The translations under genes were made by a program, and so were the position numbers. This document shows positions 9,418-18,065 of a stretch of DNA of 64,000 nt, in pieces. The notes under the pieces were generated by a model. That model was not told where the DNA came from. It was given only the letters and a program-made list of their open reading frames with translations, and searched no databases. This DNA is from Pseudomonadota bacterium. Its GTDB lineage: Bacteria; Pseudomonadota; Alphaproteobacteria; Sphingomonadales; Sphingomonadaceae. The stretch's first letter is position 1, and each line of letters opens with the position of its first letter. The stretch is from positions 1,638,367 through 1,702,366 of the forward strand of contig JBCBSU010000001.1 in the NCBI GenBank assembly GCA_039818985.1, given 5' to 3'.

Positions 9418-10094
9418 GGTGAAAAATATCTCCAGATCAGAACGATATGCGTCAGGCCAAAGACAAAGAAGACGGCGAGCATGCCATCGACGCGATCGAA
9501 AACGCCGCCATGACCGGGGATCAGCGTACCACTGTCCTTGACCCCTGCCCGCCGTTTCATCCAGCTTTCGAGCAAATCGCCCGATTGTGCAACTATGGCG
9601 ATCAATATGCCGCTGGTTACGGCGATCCGCAGCGATTGACCATCGGTAAGCAGATTATATCCAGTCCATATGGCTGTCGCGGCGACCATGCCGCCCAACA
9701 GCCCGGCCCATGTCTTGTTGGGACTGATACGCGGCGCCAATTTGGGGCCGCCTATAGCGCGACCGACAAAATAGGCACCAACATCGGTAGCGATTACCGC
9801 CATGATCAGCATCAGCGCCTGAAGACCGGCACCAGGCTCAATCCGGGTGAAAATCAGCGCAATCACGGCCAGCCCGATATAGACAAGCCCAAAGCCCATC
9901 CACAGTACCCGCCCAGCAAGCGTCGTGGTGAACTTGCGCACCAGTGCCCAGAATTCCGCCAGTACAGCTCCGGCGACCAGTGCGCATAGCAGCCCGAAGA
10001 ACAGCCCGCCCGTCCACAGGGCGGCACCGGCAATGGCCAGCATCACAATGCCTGAAACGGTGCGCACGGCAAGCTCCGAGCGCCCGGATGTCAC
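9414..10094 (-). CDS. cdsA: Phosphatidate cytidylyltransferase
   Basis: CdsA converts phosphatidate and CTP to CDP-diacylglycerol, the precursor used by PssA in this same window. The 226-residue protein is a multi-pass membrane protein with the family signature near its C-terminus: PKLAPRISPNKTWAGLLGG and the later SGDLLESWMKRRAGVKDSG with LIPGHGGVFDRVD. It is shorter than the E. coli enzyme but normal for sphingomonads. The start is uncertain: GTG at 10094 puts the first helix soon after TSGRSELAVRT, while GTGs at 10106 and 10121 are also in frame. No ATG is available, and the gene follows uppS closely. Confidence 0.9.
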   Translation of the reverse strand: MTSGRSELAVRTVSGIVMLAIAGAALWTGGLFFGLLCALVAGAVLAEFWALVRKFTTTLAGRVLWMGFGLVYIGLAVIALIFTRIEPGAGLQALMLIMAVIATDVGAYFVGRAIGGPKLAPRISPNKTWAGLLGGMVAATAIWTGYNLLTDGQSLRIAVTSGILIAIVAQSGDLLESWMKRRAGVKDSGTLIPGHGGVFDRVDGMLAVFFVFGLTHIVLIWRYFSP

Positions 10095-10110
10095 CCCCCC
10101 GCCCACGCGT

Positions 10111-10962
10111 CTATCGCCCACCGAATCTGCGATCGCGGCCGCGGAAATCGTCCAGCGCTTCGCGCAAATGATCACCGCTGAAATCGGGCCATAGCGTATC
10201 GGTAAAATAGAGCTCGGCATAGGCCGATTGCCACAGCAGGAAATTGGACAGACGACGCTCGCCTGAGGTGCGGATGATGAGATCGAGCGGCGGCAGAGTT
10301 GCGGTATCGAGCGCGGCATCGATATGCTCTGCTGCAATCGTCCCGGGATCAACGTCACCGCGCGCCACTTCGGCGGCGACCGCACGGGCGGCACGGACAA
10401 TCTCGTCCTGGCCACCATAGTTGAGCGCCACCGCCAATATGGTGCCATCATTGTCCGCAGTGCGTTCCAGGACATCGTCGATCATGGCGACAATATCGGG
10501 CGCCAGCACCCGGTAATTGCCGATGACGTGCAGCCGCACATTATTGGCGACCAGCTCATCGATATCGTTGCGGATATAATGGCGCAGCAGGCCCATCAAG
10601 TCGCTGACCTCTTCCTCGGGCCGCTTCCAGTTCTCCGATGAAAAGGCATATAATGTCAGCGCTTCAAGGCCGAGATGCCGCGCCGCACGCACCGTCTTGC
10701 GTACAGCTTCCACCCCGGCGCGATGGCCCATGGCGCGCGGCAAATGGCGTTTCTTGGCCCAGCGGCCATTGCCGTCCATGATGATCGCGGCATGGCGTAC
10801 GCCATAATCGACCGCTTGCGTGTCTTCAGAATCGCCGGCCTCGGCTTCTGCCAGATCAACATTTCCCGGCCAGCGCCCGGTGCCATGATGATGGTCCTCA
10901 TGATGGGTATCATGAGCTTCCGGGCGGCTTTCGTCGCGGTTATGTCCCCGCGGGCCTGTCAC
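10111..10962 (-). CDS. uppS: Isoprenyl (undecaprenyl) diphosphate synthase with His-rich N-terminal extension
   Basis: UppS builds the C55 lipid carrier for cell-wall synthesis. The catalytic core begins at [15 protein letters not shown] (about residues 58-72) with the essential Asp, then [25 protein letters not shown] and the C-terminal [15 protein letters not shown]. The frame continues upstream to GTG at 10962, which overlaps the frr stop (GTGA), giving a 283-residue protein. The extra 50 residues are acidic and carry seven histidines in the first 26. If this extension is not translated, the start would be a GTG near residue 35 or 51. Coupling to frr favours the long form. Confidence 0.93.
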   Translation of the reverse strand: MTGPRGHNRDESRPEAHDTHHEDHHHGTGRWPGNVDLAEAEAGDSEDTQAVDYGVRHAAIIMDGNGRWAKKRHLPRAMGHRAGVEAVRKTVRAARHLGLEALTLYAFSSENWKRPEEEVSDLMGLLRHYIRNDIDELVANNVRLHVIGNYRVLAPDIVAMIDDVLERTADNDGTILAVALNYGGQDEIVRAARAVAAEVARGDVDPGTIAAEHIDAALDTATLPPLDLIIRTSGERRLSNFLLWQSAYAELYFTDTLWPDFSGDHLREALDDFRGRDRRFGGR

Positions 10963-11516
10963 TGGCTCAGGATTTCCTTTTCCTTGGCGGCAGCCGCTTC
11001 GTCCGCCTCGGCGATCATGTCGTCGGTCAGCTTCTGCACCTCGGTTTCCAGTCGCTTGCGATCATCTTCGCTGATTTCCTTCTTGTTTTCATCAGCCTTG
11101 ATCGCATCCATGCCGTCGCGCCGAACATTGCGGATGGCGATGCGCGCTTTTTCGGCATATTGCCCAGCCAGCTTGGCCAGTTCCTTGCGACGCTCTTCGG
11201 TCAGATCGGGGATTGGCAGGCGAATCATCTGGCCATCGGAAATCGGGTTCAGCCCCAGACCGGCTGCGCGAATGGCTTTCTCAACCGGTGTCACATTGGA
11301 CTTGTCCCACACCTGTACGCTCAGCATGCGCGGCTCGGGCACGCTGACTGTCGCCACCTGGTTGAGCGGCATGTTGGAGCCATAGACCTCTACCTGCACC
11401 GGATCGAGCAGCGCCACATTGGCACGGCCGGTGCGCAGGCCGGAGAGATCGCCCTTGAGCGCCTCGACCGCGCCGTGCATGCGGCGTTCCAGATCTGCCT
11501 TGTCATATTTTGCCAT
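10959..11516 (-). CDS. frr: Ribosome recycling factor
   Basis: RRF releases post-termination ribosomes together with EF-G (fusA in this window). The 185-residue length is exactly that of the family. Visible landmarks include the N-terminal helix with [22 protein letters not shown], the hinge and the domain II motif [16 protein letters not shown], and the third-helix region [16 protein letters not shown]. The ATG at 11516 opens the family alignment. It stands between pyrH and uppS in the common proteobacterial order. Confidence 0.97.
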   Translation of the reverse strand: MAKYDKADLERRMHGAVEALKGDLSGLRTGRANVALLDPVQVEVYGSNMPLNQVATVSVPEPRMLSVQVWDKSNVTPVEKAIRAAGLGLNPISDGQMIRLPIPDLTEERRKELAKLAGQYAEKARIAIRNVRRDGMDAIKADENKKEISEDDRKRLETEVQKLTDDMIAEADEAAAAKEKEILSQ

Positions 11517-11555
11517 AGCGTTTGCTTTCTCAAATCCCTCTTGTTCCTGAAGCCC

Positions 11556-12269
11556 TTATTCAACAACCGTCGCCACACCTTCACCCGACAGCACCTGGGC
11601 CAGATTACCCTGACTGCGGATGGAGAATACGACGATCGGAATGGCATTGTCGCGGCACAGCGCCACTGCGCTGGCATCCATCACCCGCAGATCCTTGGCC
11701 AGAACCTCACTATAGCTGACGCTGTCGAACCGCACGGCTTGCGGGTTGGTCTTGGGGTCGCTGTCATAAACACCATCGACGCTGGTACCCTTGAACAGCG
11801 CATCGCACTGCATTTCGGCGGCACGCAGTGCAGCGCCGCTATCAGTGGTGAAAAACGGGCTGCCAACACCGGCGGCGAAAATCACGATCCGGCCCTTTTC
11901 AAGATGGCGCAGCGCGCGACGGCGGATCACCGGTTCGCACACCTGGTCCATCTGGATCGCCGACTGCACCCGTGTATCGACGCCAAGCTGCTCGAGCGCA
12001 TTCTGCATCGCCAGCGCGTTCATAACCGTCGCCAGCATGCCCATATAATCGGCCTGGGCACGATCCATGCCCTTGGCGGCACCGGCCATGCCGCGAAAGA
12101 TGTTGCCACCGCCGATGACGAGACAGATTTCATGCCCAGCTTCCTGCGCCGCTTTGACCTCCAGCGCCATACGCTGCACGGTTTCGGGATCGATGCCAAA
12201 GGCACCTTCGCCCATCAGCGCCTCACCGGACAATTTAAGCAATATGCGATTGAAGCGCTTTTCGGTCAT
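11556..12269 (-). CDS. pyrH: UMP kinase
   Basis: PyrH phosphorylates UMP to UDP in pyrimidine nucleotide synthesis. The 237-residue protein belongs to the amino-acid kinase family: [15 protein letters not shown] at the N-terminus, the glycine-rich [24 protein letters not shown], and the [15 protein letters not shown]-like nucleotide loop ([14 protein letters not shown]). The ATG at 12269 gives the family N-terminus MTEKRFNRI; the frame continues upstream without similarity. A symmetrical terminator separates it from tsf, so pyrH may have its own promoter in 12270-12407, although none is clear by eye. Confidence 0.97.
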   Translation of the reverse strand: MTEKRFNRILLKLSGEALMGEGAFGIDPETVQRMALEVKAAQEAGHEICLVIGGGNIFRGMAGAAKGMDRAQADYMGMLATVMNALAMQNALEQLGVDTRVQSAIQMDQVCEPVIRRRALRHLEKGRIVIFAAGVGSPFFTTDSGAALRAAEMQCDALFKGTSVDGVYDSDPKTNPQAVRFDSVSYSEVLAKDLRVMDASAVALCRDNAIPIVVFSIRSQGNLAQVLSGEGVATVVE

Positions 12270-12407
12270 GCGGGCTTTCCCGGCTGGATGATGGCCAGAG
12301 GCCTGCCAGACAGCAGCCTCCGAACCCTCATAGTGAGTGGCCACTGCCCTGCCAAGCGATTGATTGCGATATGCTGAACCGCCCGGCGTTCAGAGGGCAT
12401 ATATGCC

Positions 12408-12447
12408 AAGGGCAGCAATCCGGTAAAGGCCGGACTGCTGCCCTTTT
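12408..12447 (-). terminator. Symmetrical intrinsic terminator downstream of tsf
   Basis: The arms GGGCAGCAATCCGG and CCGGACTGCTGCCC pair with a single mismatch around a short TAAAG loop, flanked by A and T runs on both sides. It lies 20 bases after the tsf stop on the minus strand, so it probably ends the rpsB-tsf transcript; the T run is stronger in the plus direction. Confidence 0.7.
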
Positions 12448-12466
12448 GCAATGTCATATCGGACGG

Positions 12467-13390
12467 TCAGCTACCCACAGCAGCGGCGACTTCTGCGGCG
12501 AAGTCGCTCTCTTCCTTCTCAATGCCTTCACCCAGCTGGAAGCGGACATAGTCCTTCAGCACGATCGAGCCGCCGGCATCTTTTGCCGCAGTGGCTACGA
12601 CATCGGCCACCGGTGTTTTGTTGTCCATTACGAACAGCTGGCTGAGCAGCGCATTTTCCTTTGCGAATTTCTTCACCGCGCCCTCAACCATCTTCTCGAC
12701 GATATTATCGGGCTTGCCCGATTCCGCAGCTTTGTCGCGGGCAACCGCGCGTTCCCGCTCGAGTACATCCTGATCGAGATCATCAGCGTTGAGCGCCAGC
12801 GGGAAAGCCGCAGCGATGTGCATCGCAAGCTGCTTGCCCAACTCTTCCATCTTTTCAGCGGGCGCATCGCCCTCGAGCGCAACCAGAACTCCGATCTTGC
12901 CGAGATGCGGTGCCACGGCATTGTGGACATAAGGCACGACCATGCCCTGGCTTACCGAGACCAGCTGAGCCCGGCGCAGCGACTGGTTTTCACCGATGGT
13001 GGCGATGTTGTTGGTCAGCTTGTCATCGACGCTGCCACCACCGGGATAGTCGACGCCCTTGAGCGCTTCGATATCGGTCTCGCCCTGGGCCAGCGCCAGG
13101 CTGGTGACGGTGCTGACAAAGTCCTGGAACTGCTCGTTCTTGGCAACAAAATCGGTTTCGCTGTTGACCTCCACAGCGATACCCTTGGTGCCGTCAACGG
13201 CAACACCGACAAGGCCTTCAGCGGCGGTGCGGCTCGATTTCTTCTGGGCCGCGGCCAGCCCTTTGGCGCGCAGAAAATCAACGGCGGCCTCGAGATCACC
13301 ATTTGTCTCGGCCAGTGCCTTTTTGCAATCCATCATGCCTGCGCCAGTGCGCTCGCGCAGTTCTTTTACGGCAGCAGCGGTAATCGCCAT
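12467..13390 (-). CDS. tsf: Translation elongation factor Ts
   Basis: EF-Ts recycles EF-Tu by exchanging GDP for GTP. The 307-residue protein starts with [20 protein letters not shown] and has the exchange motif [12 protein letters not shown] near residue 80. Its partner tuf lies in the ribosomal cluster further along. It follows rpsB by about 170 bases, the usual order. The ATG at 13390 matches the family start. Nothing is unusual in length or composition. Confidence 0.97.
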   Translation of the reverse strand: MAITAAAVKELRERTGAGMMDCKKALAETNGDLEAAVDFLRAKGLAAAQKKSSRTAAEGLVGVAVDGTKGIAVEVNSETDFVAKNEQFQDFVSTVTSLALAQGETDIEALKGVDYPGGGSVDDKLTNNIATIGENQSLRRAQLVSVSQGMVVPYVHNAVAPHLGKIGVLVALEGDAPAEKMEELGKQLAMHIAAAFPLALNADDLDQDVLERERAVARDKAAESGKPDNIVEKMVEGAVKKFAKENALLSQLFVMDNKTPVADVVATAAKDAGGSIVLKDYVRFQLGEGIEKEESDFAAEVAAAVGS

Positions 13391-13521
13391 GATCCATATC
13401 CTTTGATGTTGTCCTGATGCTGTTGCTCAGGCGTCCTTTCGGGACGTGTCGGTAAGTGTCAGATGTGCAGATAGTGCGCGAGCATTAGCGTGCAACTGTT
13501 GCAGTTTCGCGTAACGCAAAG

Positions 13522-13554
13522 CCGGAGCGCGACGACATGCCGCTCACGCTCCGG
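13522..13554 (-). terminator. Hairpin between rpsB and tsf, attenuator-like
   Basis: Perfect 8-bp arms CCGGAGCG and CGCTCCGG enclose a 17-base loop, ten bases after the rpsB stop. On the minus strand it is followed only by CTTTG, so it is more likely a partial terminator that lowers tsf relative to rpsB, or an mRNA-stability hairpin, than a full stop. On the plus strand TTTT follows. Confidence 0.5.
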
Positions 13555-13563
13555 TTTTGACGC

Positions 13564-14454
13564 TTATTCCGCCTTGGCTTCCTCGACCTCGGCCGGGGCT
13601 TCGGCTGCAGGCTCGGTTTCTGCCGGGGTTTCCGCAACAGCTTCCGCTTCAGCCGGAGCTTCTTCTACAGGAGCGGCTTCCGCTTCCGGCTCGGCTGCAG
13701 GCTCGGCAACAATCGCTTCAGCAGCAGGCTCAGCCGCCGCGCCCAGATCTTCGCCGCTCGATGCCGCAGCACCGGCACTGCCCTGGCTCGCGGCGGCGGC
13801 AATGGCGTCGCAATAGAGGCGCACAGCACGGCTGGCATCGTCATTGCCCGGAACCGGGAAAGCGATGTTGGTCGGATCGGTGTTCGTATCGAGCACCGCA
13901 ATCACCGGGATACCAAGGACATTGGCTTCCTTGATCGCCAGATCTTCCTTGTTGGCATCGATGACGAACATGACATCGGGAATGCCACCCATATCGCGGA
14001 TGCCGCCAAGCGACAATTCCAGCTTGTCGCGCTCGCGGGTCAGCTGCAGCACCTCTTTCTTGGTGAAGCCCGAGGTATCTCCGCCAAGCTGTTCCTCAAG
14101 CGATTTCAGCCGCTTGATCGAGTTGGAGATCGTCTTCCAGTTGGTCAGCATGCCGCCGAGCCAGCGGTGGTTGACGAAGTGCTGGCCACAGGACAGCGCG
14201 GCTTCGGCGATCGGCTGCTGTGCCTGGCGCTTGGTGCCGACAAACAGGACCTTGCCGCCAGCCTTGACGGTGGCCGACACAAAGTCGAGCGCGCGCGCGA
14301 ACAGCGGCACGGTCTGCGACAGGTCGATAATGTGGATGCCGTTGCGCGCGCCGAAGATATAGGGCTTCATGCGCGGGTTCCAGCGGTGGGTCTGGTGGCC
14401 GAAATGGGCACCAGCTTCAATCAATTGCTGCATGGTGACGGTGGTATCCGCCAT
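13564..14454 (-). CDS. rpsB: 30S ribosomal protein S2 with an acidic Ala/Glu/Pro tail
   Basis: S2 is a late-assembling 30S protein. The core is clear: [20 protein letters not shown], then [15 protein letters not shown] and [15 protein letters not shown]. The protein is 296 residues because about 70 residues of Ala, Glu and Pro follow the core from about residue 225. Similar low-complexity additions occur on L3 and S5 here. The ATG at 14454 with an AAGGAGAAG upstream gives [10 protein letters not shown]; the frame above it has no family match. Confidence 0.96.
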   Translation of the reverse strand: MADTTVTMQQLIEAGAHFGHQTHRWNPRMKPYIFGARNGIHIIDLSQTVPLFARALDFVSATVKAGGKVLFVGTKRQAQQPIAEAALSCGQHFVNHRWLGGMLTNWKTISNSIKRLKSLEEQLGGDTSGFTKKEVLQLTRERDKLELSLGGIRDMGGIPDVMFVIDANKEDLAIKEANVLGIPVIAVLDTNTDPTNIAFPVPGNDDASRAVRLYCDAIAAAASQGSAGAAASSGEDLGAAAEPAAEAIVAEPAAEPEAEAAPVEEAPAEAEAVAETPAETEPAAEAPAEVEEAKAE

Positions 14455-14613
14455 AATTCTTCTCCTTCCGGTTGAGCCTCTGACGCGCGGGTGACCGGAC
14501 AATCCGGCACCGGAATATGTTGCACGTCATGTGGAATAGAGGCGCCATTAGGCCCATTGCCGGACAAAATCCAGTGTTTTTTGGCAAAACTACGCTCGAG
14601 GTGATTTTTGCGG

Positions 14614-14641
14614 TTGACGACCGGAACATTTTGTGAACAAT
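14614..14641 (+). promoter_or_regulatory. Predicted LexA-controlled promoter of the small membrane protein gene
   Basis: TTGACG (14614-14619, five of six to consensus) is followed after 16 bases by AACAAT (14636-14641, four of six). The direction is towards the small gene at 14787. The first SOS box fills the space between -35 and -10 and the second falls at the expected transcription start, the classical geometry for LexA repression. Predicted from sequence only. Confidence 0.5.
14624..14638. promoter_or_regulatory. SOS box 1 (GAAC-N7-GAAC)
   Basis: The direct repeat GAACATTTTGTGAAC exactly fits the alphaproteobacterial LexA operator, GTTC-N7-GTTC, read on the other strand. It lies in the spacer of the predicted promoter. 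Confidence 0.75.
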
Positions 14642-14644
14642 AGA

Positions 14645-14659
14645 GAACATTAAGCGAAC
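14645..14659. promoter_or_regulatory. SOS box 2 (GAAC-N7-GAAC)
   Basis: GAACATTAAGCGAAC is a second exact GAAC-N7-GAAC repeat, 6 bases after the first box. The two boxes are 21 bases apart, centre to centre, or two helical turns, so two LexA dimers could bind the same face. Confidence 0.75.
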
Positions 14660-14714
14660 AGAGCTATGGTGTAACTTTTCCCCAAAGGCACCGAACTCTG
14701 CAGGGTAGAAGCAC

Positions 14715-14735
14715 TTTTCCACAGCTTGTGGATAA
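14715..14735. promoter_or_regulatory. Inverted pair of DnaA boxes in the 5' leader region
   Basis: TTTTCCACA (14715-14723) fits the relaxed DnaA box TTWTNCACA, and TGTGGATAA (14727-14735) is the exact consensus TTATCCACA on the minus strand. They are separated by three bases and form the perfect inverted repeat TCCACA-gct-TGTGGA. They could bind DnaA, or act as a small RNA hairpin in the leader of the gene at 14787. Confidence 0.6.
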
Positions 14736-14786
14736 ACGTGGAACAAAAGAACCTATTGGACGTTGATAGGTTGATAGGAGCAGACT

Positions 14787-15089
14787 ATGGCCAGTTTTTT
14801 GATTGCAACATTTTTCACAGCAGCGCTGGTTTTCGCAGCCTGGGCCATGATCTCCACCATGTCGCAATATGGCGATGCCATCCGTTCCACCCTCTCGGGT
14901 TATCAGCCGGCTCCGCTGCTGGCGCAAACGCATATTCGCCACCGCAGCCAGCCTGTTGTCACCACCCGTGACTATTCCCCATCCCGGGATGCAGACGGGG
15001 GCAATCATGGCCAGGTTATCTATTTTCAGTTTGCCGATTGCCCCAGTGTCGGTAACCGCAAACAGGATATCGACTGCATCGCCGCATAA
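14787..15089 (+). CDS. Small one-helix membrane protein, predicted SOS-regulated; unknown function
   Basis: The 100-residue protein has one strong transmembrane helix at residues 3-26 (FLIATFFTAALVFAAWAMIS) and then a polar tail of about 70 residues with two cysteines (FADCPSVG and DIDCIAA). AGGAG lies nine bases before the ATG. Upstream are a predicted promoter carrying two LexA-type boxes and a pair of DnaA boxes. In Caulobacter, small inner-membrane proteins made in the SOS response (SidA) stop cell division; the layout suggests a similar damage-induced role, but no sequence similarity is claimed. The gene ends 4 bases before the convergent pssA stop. I do not recognise the family. Confidence 0.72.
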   Translation: MASFLIATFFTAALVFAAWAMISTMSQYGDAIRSTLSGYQPAPLLAQTHIRHRSQPVVTTRDYSPSRDADGGNHGQVIYFQFADCPSVGNRKQDIDCIAA

Positions 15090-15093
15090 TCGT

Positions 15094-15915
15094 CTAGGCG
15101 TTTTCTGTTTCGCTTTCCTGCCGCCGCTTGACCTTTGCATAGCTCAGAATCCCGAACGGTATCAGCGCGATATAGGAAAGGCTGATCCCGGTCAGCGTCC
15201 ACCACGGCGCGGTGATTGCCGCAGCACCGATCAGCCCCACCAGCGCTATCGCCTCCAGCCGGATATTCCGACGCAGCCGGAGCGATGACCAGCTGAAAGT
15301 AGCAACGTTGGAAATCATCAGAAATGCAATGATCACGGTCCACGGCCCGACAACCCAGTATTCGCGGAACAGCGGGTTATCGGTAATCAGCCAGAGATAG
15401 ATGGGCAGGAACACCAGACCCGCCCCTGTCGGTGACGGCACACCGGTCAGAAAACCGGCCGATTTGTGCGGCTGATCCTCAATATCGATCTGCGCATTGA
15501 ACCGAGCCAGCCGCAATGCACAGGCAACGGCAATGGTGAGCGCGATGATCCAGCCAAATTTCGGCAGGCCCTGCAATGACCAGAGATACAACACCAGCGC
15601 CGGCGATACTCCGAACGCTATACAGTCGCTCAGCGAGTCCAGCTCGGCACCAAAGCGGCTCTGGGCATTCATCAGCCGTGCAATCCGGCCATCAATACCA
15701 TCCAGCACCCCGGCAACGATGATCGCCGCGACTGCCGTGGTCCACTCGCCGGCAATGGCGAAGCGGATCCCCGTCAGCCCGAAGCACAGCGCGAGTACGG
15801 TGACGCCATTGGGTACCATTGCCCGCAGCGACAGGCCACGGCGGCGTTGCAGCAGCCGAAGGCGCCGCCCGCGCAGGCGAGTGGAAAGGCGGTGGGCTGG
15901 TGGCCTTTTCGGCAT
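15094..15915 (-). CDS. pssA: CDP-diacylglycerol-serine O-phosphatidyltransferase
   Basis: PssA makes phosphatidylserine from CDP-diacylglycerol and serine in the inner membrane. The CDP-alcohol phosphotransferase signature (DG-x2-AR-x8-G-x3-D-x3-D) is complete: it starts at DGRIAR near residue 75 and ends with LDSLSD. About six to eight further hydrophobic helices follow; length 273. The N-terminus is very Arg-rich (RLRGRRLRLLQRRRG). The ATG at 15915 is preferred to the TTG just upstream. The next gene upstream, psd, decarboxylates the product, so the two encode phosphatidylethanolamine synthesis. Confidence 0.95.
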   Translation of the reverse strand: MPKRPPAHRLSTRLRGRRLRLLQRRRGLSLRAMVPNGVTVLALCFGLTGIRFAIAGEWTTAVAAIIVAGVLDGIDGRIARLMNAQSRFGAELDSLSDCIAFGVSPALVLYLWSLQGLPKFGWIIALTIAVACALRLARFNAQIDIEDQPHKSAGFLTGVPSPTGAGLVFLPIYLWLITDNPLFREYWVVGPWTVIIAFLMISNVATFSWSSLRLRRNIRLEAIALVGLIGAAAITAPWWTLTGISLSYIALIPFGILSYAKVKRRQESETENA

Positions 15916-15940
15916 CAACGCCCTGCCGGTAATAAAGCTG

Positions 15941-16675
15941 TCACTGGCTGATCCCGGTCAGCTGCGGTGTCGAGCGAATCTCGGCAATCACGGTCTCACC
16001 CGCCACGGTGCGCTGCCCCTTAACCACCCGCGGCAATGTCCCTTTGGGCAGGAAAATATCGACCCGACTGCCAAAACGGATCAGCCCGATACGCTGACCG
16101 ACGGCAACAATATCGCCTTCCTTGACGAAGGAAACGATGCGCCGTGCGACCAGCCCGGCAATCTGGGTAAAGCCGATGCGCACACCATCGTCGCGCTCGA
16201 CCAGAAAATGCTGGCGTTCATTGTCCTCGCTCGCCTTGTCGAGATCGGCATTGACGAACTTGCCGGGTATATAGGCAACGCGCTTCACCGTGCCAGCAAT
16301 CGGGCTGCGGTTGATATGCACATCGAACACGCTCATGAAAATCGACACCCGCACCAGCGGATCATCGCCCAACCCTTCTGCACCGGCAATGTCGGTCGGT
16401 GGCACCACTTCCTGGATCAGTGTGATCAACCCATCAGCCGGCGCGGTGATCAATCCGGGGTCATCAATGGTAACACGCTTGGGATCACGGAAAAACGCCG
16501 CCACCCAGGCGGTAATACCGACCATCGGCCAGGCGAGCAGGCTCCACCCCAGCAGAAAGAAGCCGAGGGTGATGGCGCCGGCGATAACAGCGAATTTGCG
16601 TCCTTCGGGGTGCACAGACGGAAACCGCCACTCGGTAATGCCATTGCCGCGATTGTCGAGAATATCATTTGCCAT
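15941..16675 (-). CDS. psd: Phosphatidylserine decarboxylase proenzyme (short, Psd-A type)
   Basis: Psd turns phosphatidylserine into phosphatidylethanolamine using a pyruvoyl group made by self-cleavage. The 244-residue protein has an N-terminal membrane segment (about residues 28-60), the motif FFRDPKR, SPADG-like [25 protein letters not shown], and the cleavage-region motif [11 protein letters not shown] near residue 205, where the serine should become the pyruvoyl group. The ATG at 16675 is 25 bases upstream-linked to pssA in a two-gene operon. Confidence 0.95.
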   Translation of the reverse strand: MANDILDNRGNGITEWRFPSVHPEGRKFAVIAGAITLGFFLLGWSLLAWPMVGITAWVAAFFRDPKRVTIDDPGLITAPADGLITLIQEVVPPTDIAGAEGLGDDPLVRVSIFMSVFDVHINRSPIAGTVKRVAYIPGKFVNADLDKASEDNERQHFLVERDDGVRIGFTQIAGLVARRIVSFVKEGDIVAVGQRIGLIRFGSRVDIFLPKGTLPRVVKGQRTVAGETVIAEIRSTPQLTGISQ

Positions 16676-16763
16676 ATGCGGTTCCTTAATCGCTGCTTTA
16701 TGCGGTTACAACAGTCATTGCCGCACCATGATACGGCGCAGCAGATAATCCGCCCGGCGATAG

Positions 16764-16791
16764 TTGATATATGGTACCGCTTTGCTAAGAG
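16764..16791 (+). promoter_or_regulatory. icd: Predicted promoter of icd
   Basis: TTGATA and TAAGAG are separated by 16 bases, resembling the TTGACC/TAAGGG arrangement seen before rpsL. The transcript would start about 47 bases before the icd ATG. Confidence 0.45.
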
Positions 16792-16844
16792 GCAGGCACA
16801 TTTTCGAATTTCTTCCCCGCCAACCTCTTTCAGGAAAGCTACAT

Positions 16845-18065
16845 ATGGCAAAGATCAAGGTGAAAAACCCGGTCGTCGAAATCGATGGCGACGAAATGAC
16901 GCGCATCATCTGGCAGTGGATCCGCGAACGCCTGATCGAGCCCTATCTCGATATCGATCTGAAATATTACGATCTTTCAGTAGAAAAGCGCGATGAGACC
17001 AATGACCGCATCACAGTAGATGCAGCCAATGCCATTCGCGAACACGGCGTCGGAGTGAAATGCGCCACCATCACCCCGGACGAAGCCCGGGTCGAGGAAT
17101 TCGACCTCAAGAAAATGTGGAAATCACCCAATGGCACCATCCGCAACATATTGGGCGGTGTGGTGTTCCGCGAGCCGATTGTGATCGACAATGTACCGCG
17201 CCTGGTGCCGGGCTGGACCGATCCCATTGTTGTCGGCCGCCATGCCTTTGGCGATCAGTACAAGGCCACCGACTTTCGTGTTCCCGGCCCCGGCAAGCTG
17301 AGGCTGGTGTTCGAGGGCGAGGACGGCAACACCATTGACGAAGAAGTGTTCCAGTTCCCATCATCAGGCGTCGCCATGGCGATGTACAATCTCGATGATT
17401 CGATCCGCGACTTTGCCCGCGCCTCGATGAACTATGGCCTCAATCGTGGCTGGCCGGTCTATCTCTCGACCAAGAATACCATCATGAAAGCCTATGATGG
17501 CCGCTTCAAGGACCTGTTCGAAGAGGTTTTCGAAAGCGAATTCAAGGCCCAGTTCGACAAGGCCGGGATTGAATATCAGCATCGCCTGATCGACGACATG
17601 GTCGCCTCTGCACTGAAATGGAACGGCAAGTTCGTCTGGGCCTGCAAAAACTATGATGGCGATGTCCAGTCCGACACCGTGGCCCAGGGCTTTGGCTCTC
17701 TAGGCCTGATGACCTCGGTGCTGATGACTCCCGATGGCAAGACCGTCGAGGCGGAAGCGGCGCACGGCACCGTCACCCGCCACTATCGTATGCACCAGCA
17801 AGGCAAGGCGACCTCGACCAACCCGATCGCCTCGATCTTCGCCTGGACCCGCGGCCTGATGTATCGCGGCAAGTTCGACGAGACGCCGGATGTTGTGCGC
17901 TTTGCTGAAACGCTCGAGCGTGTGTGCATCGAGACTGTGGAAAAGGGCGACATGACCAAGGATCTCGCGATCCTGATCGGCCCCGATCAGAACTGGATGA
18001 CCACCGGTCAGTTCTTCGAGGCGATTGTCCAAAATCTCGAAAAGGAAATGGGTAACTGGTCCTGA
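16845..18065 (+). CDS. icd: NADP-dependent isocitrate dehydrogenase (dimeric type)
   Basis: The enzyme oxidises isocitrate to 2-oxoglutarate in the TCA cycle; the product feeds GdhA, also encoded here. The 406-residue length and the opening [20 protein letters not shown] are those of the dimeric type found in alphaproteobacteria and eukaryotes rather than the E. coli type. Substrate-binding segments are visible: [30 protein letters not shown], and the coenzyme segment [17 protein letters not shown]. The ATG at 16845 is preceded by AGGAAAG. The stop overlaps the next ATG by one base. Confidence 0.97.
   Translation: MAKIKVKNPVVEIDGDEMTRIIWQWIRERLIEPYLDIDLKYYDLSVEKRDETNDRITVDAANAIREHGVGVKCATITPDEARVEEFDLKKMWKSPNGTIRNILGGVVFREPIVIDNVPRLVPGWTDPIVVGRHAFGDQYKATDFRVPGPGKLRLVFEGEDGNTIDEEVFQFPSSGVAMAMYNLDDSIRDFARASMNYGLNRGWPVYLSTKNTIMKAYDGRFKDLFEEVFESEFKAQFDKAGIEYQHRLIDDMVASALKWNGKFVWACKNYDGDVQSDTVAQGFGSLGLMTSVLMTPDGKTVEAEAAHGTVTRHYRMHQQGKATSTNPIASIFAWTRGLMYRGKFDETPDVVRFAETLERVCIETVEKGDMTKDLAILIGPDQNWMTTGQFFEAIVQNLEKEMGNWS

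Noticed and set aside
14700-14740. DnaA boxes as a chromosomal origin
   Set aside because: Only two boxes, no AT-rich unwinding cluster and no dnaA, hemE, parA or gidA neighbours; a gene-regulatory role is more likely.
15497-16996. 499-codon plus-strand frame opposite pssA and psd
   Set aside because: Overlaps two well supported genes and the icd 5' end, and is repetitive and basic without motif.
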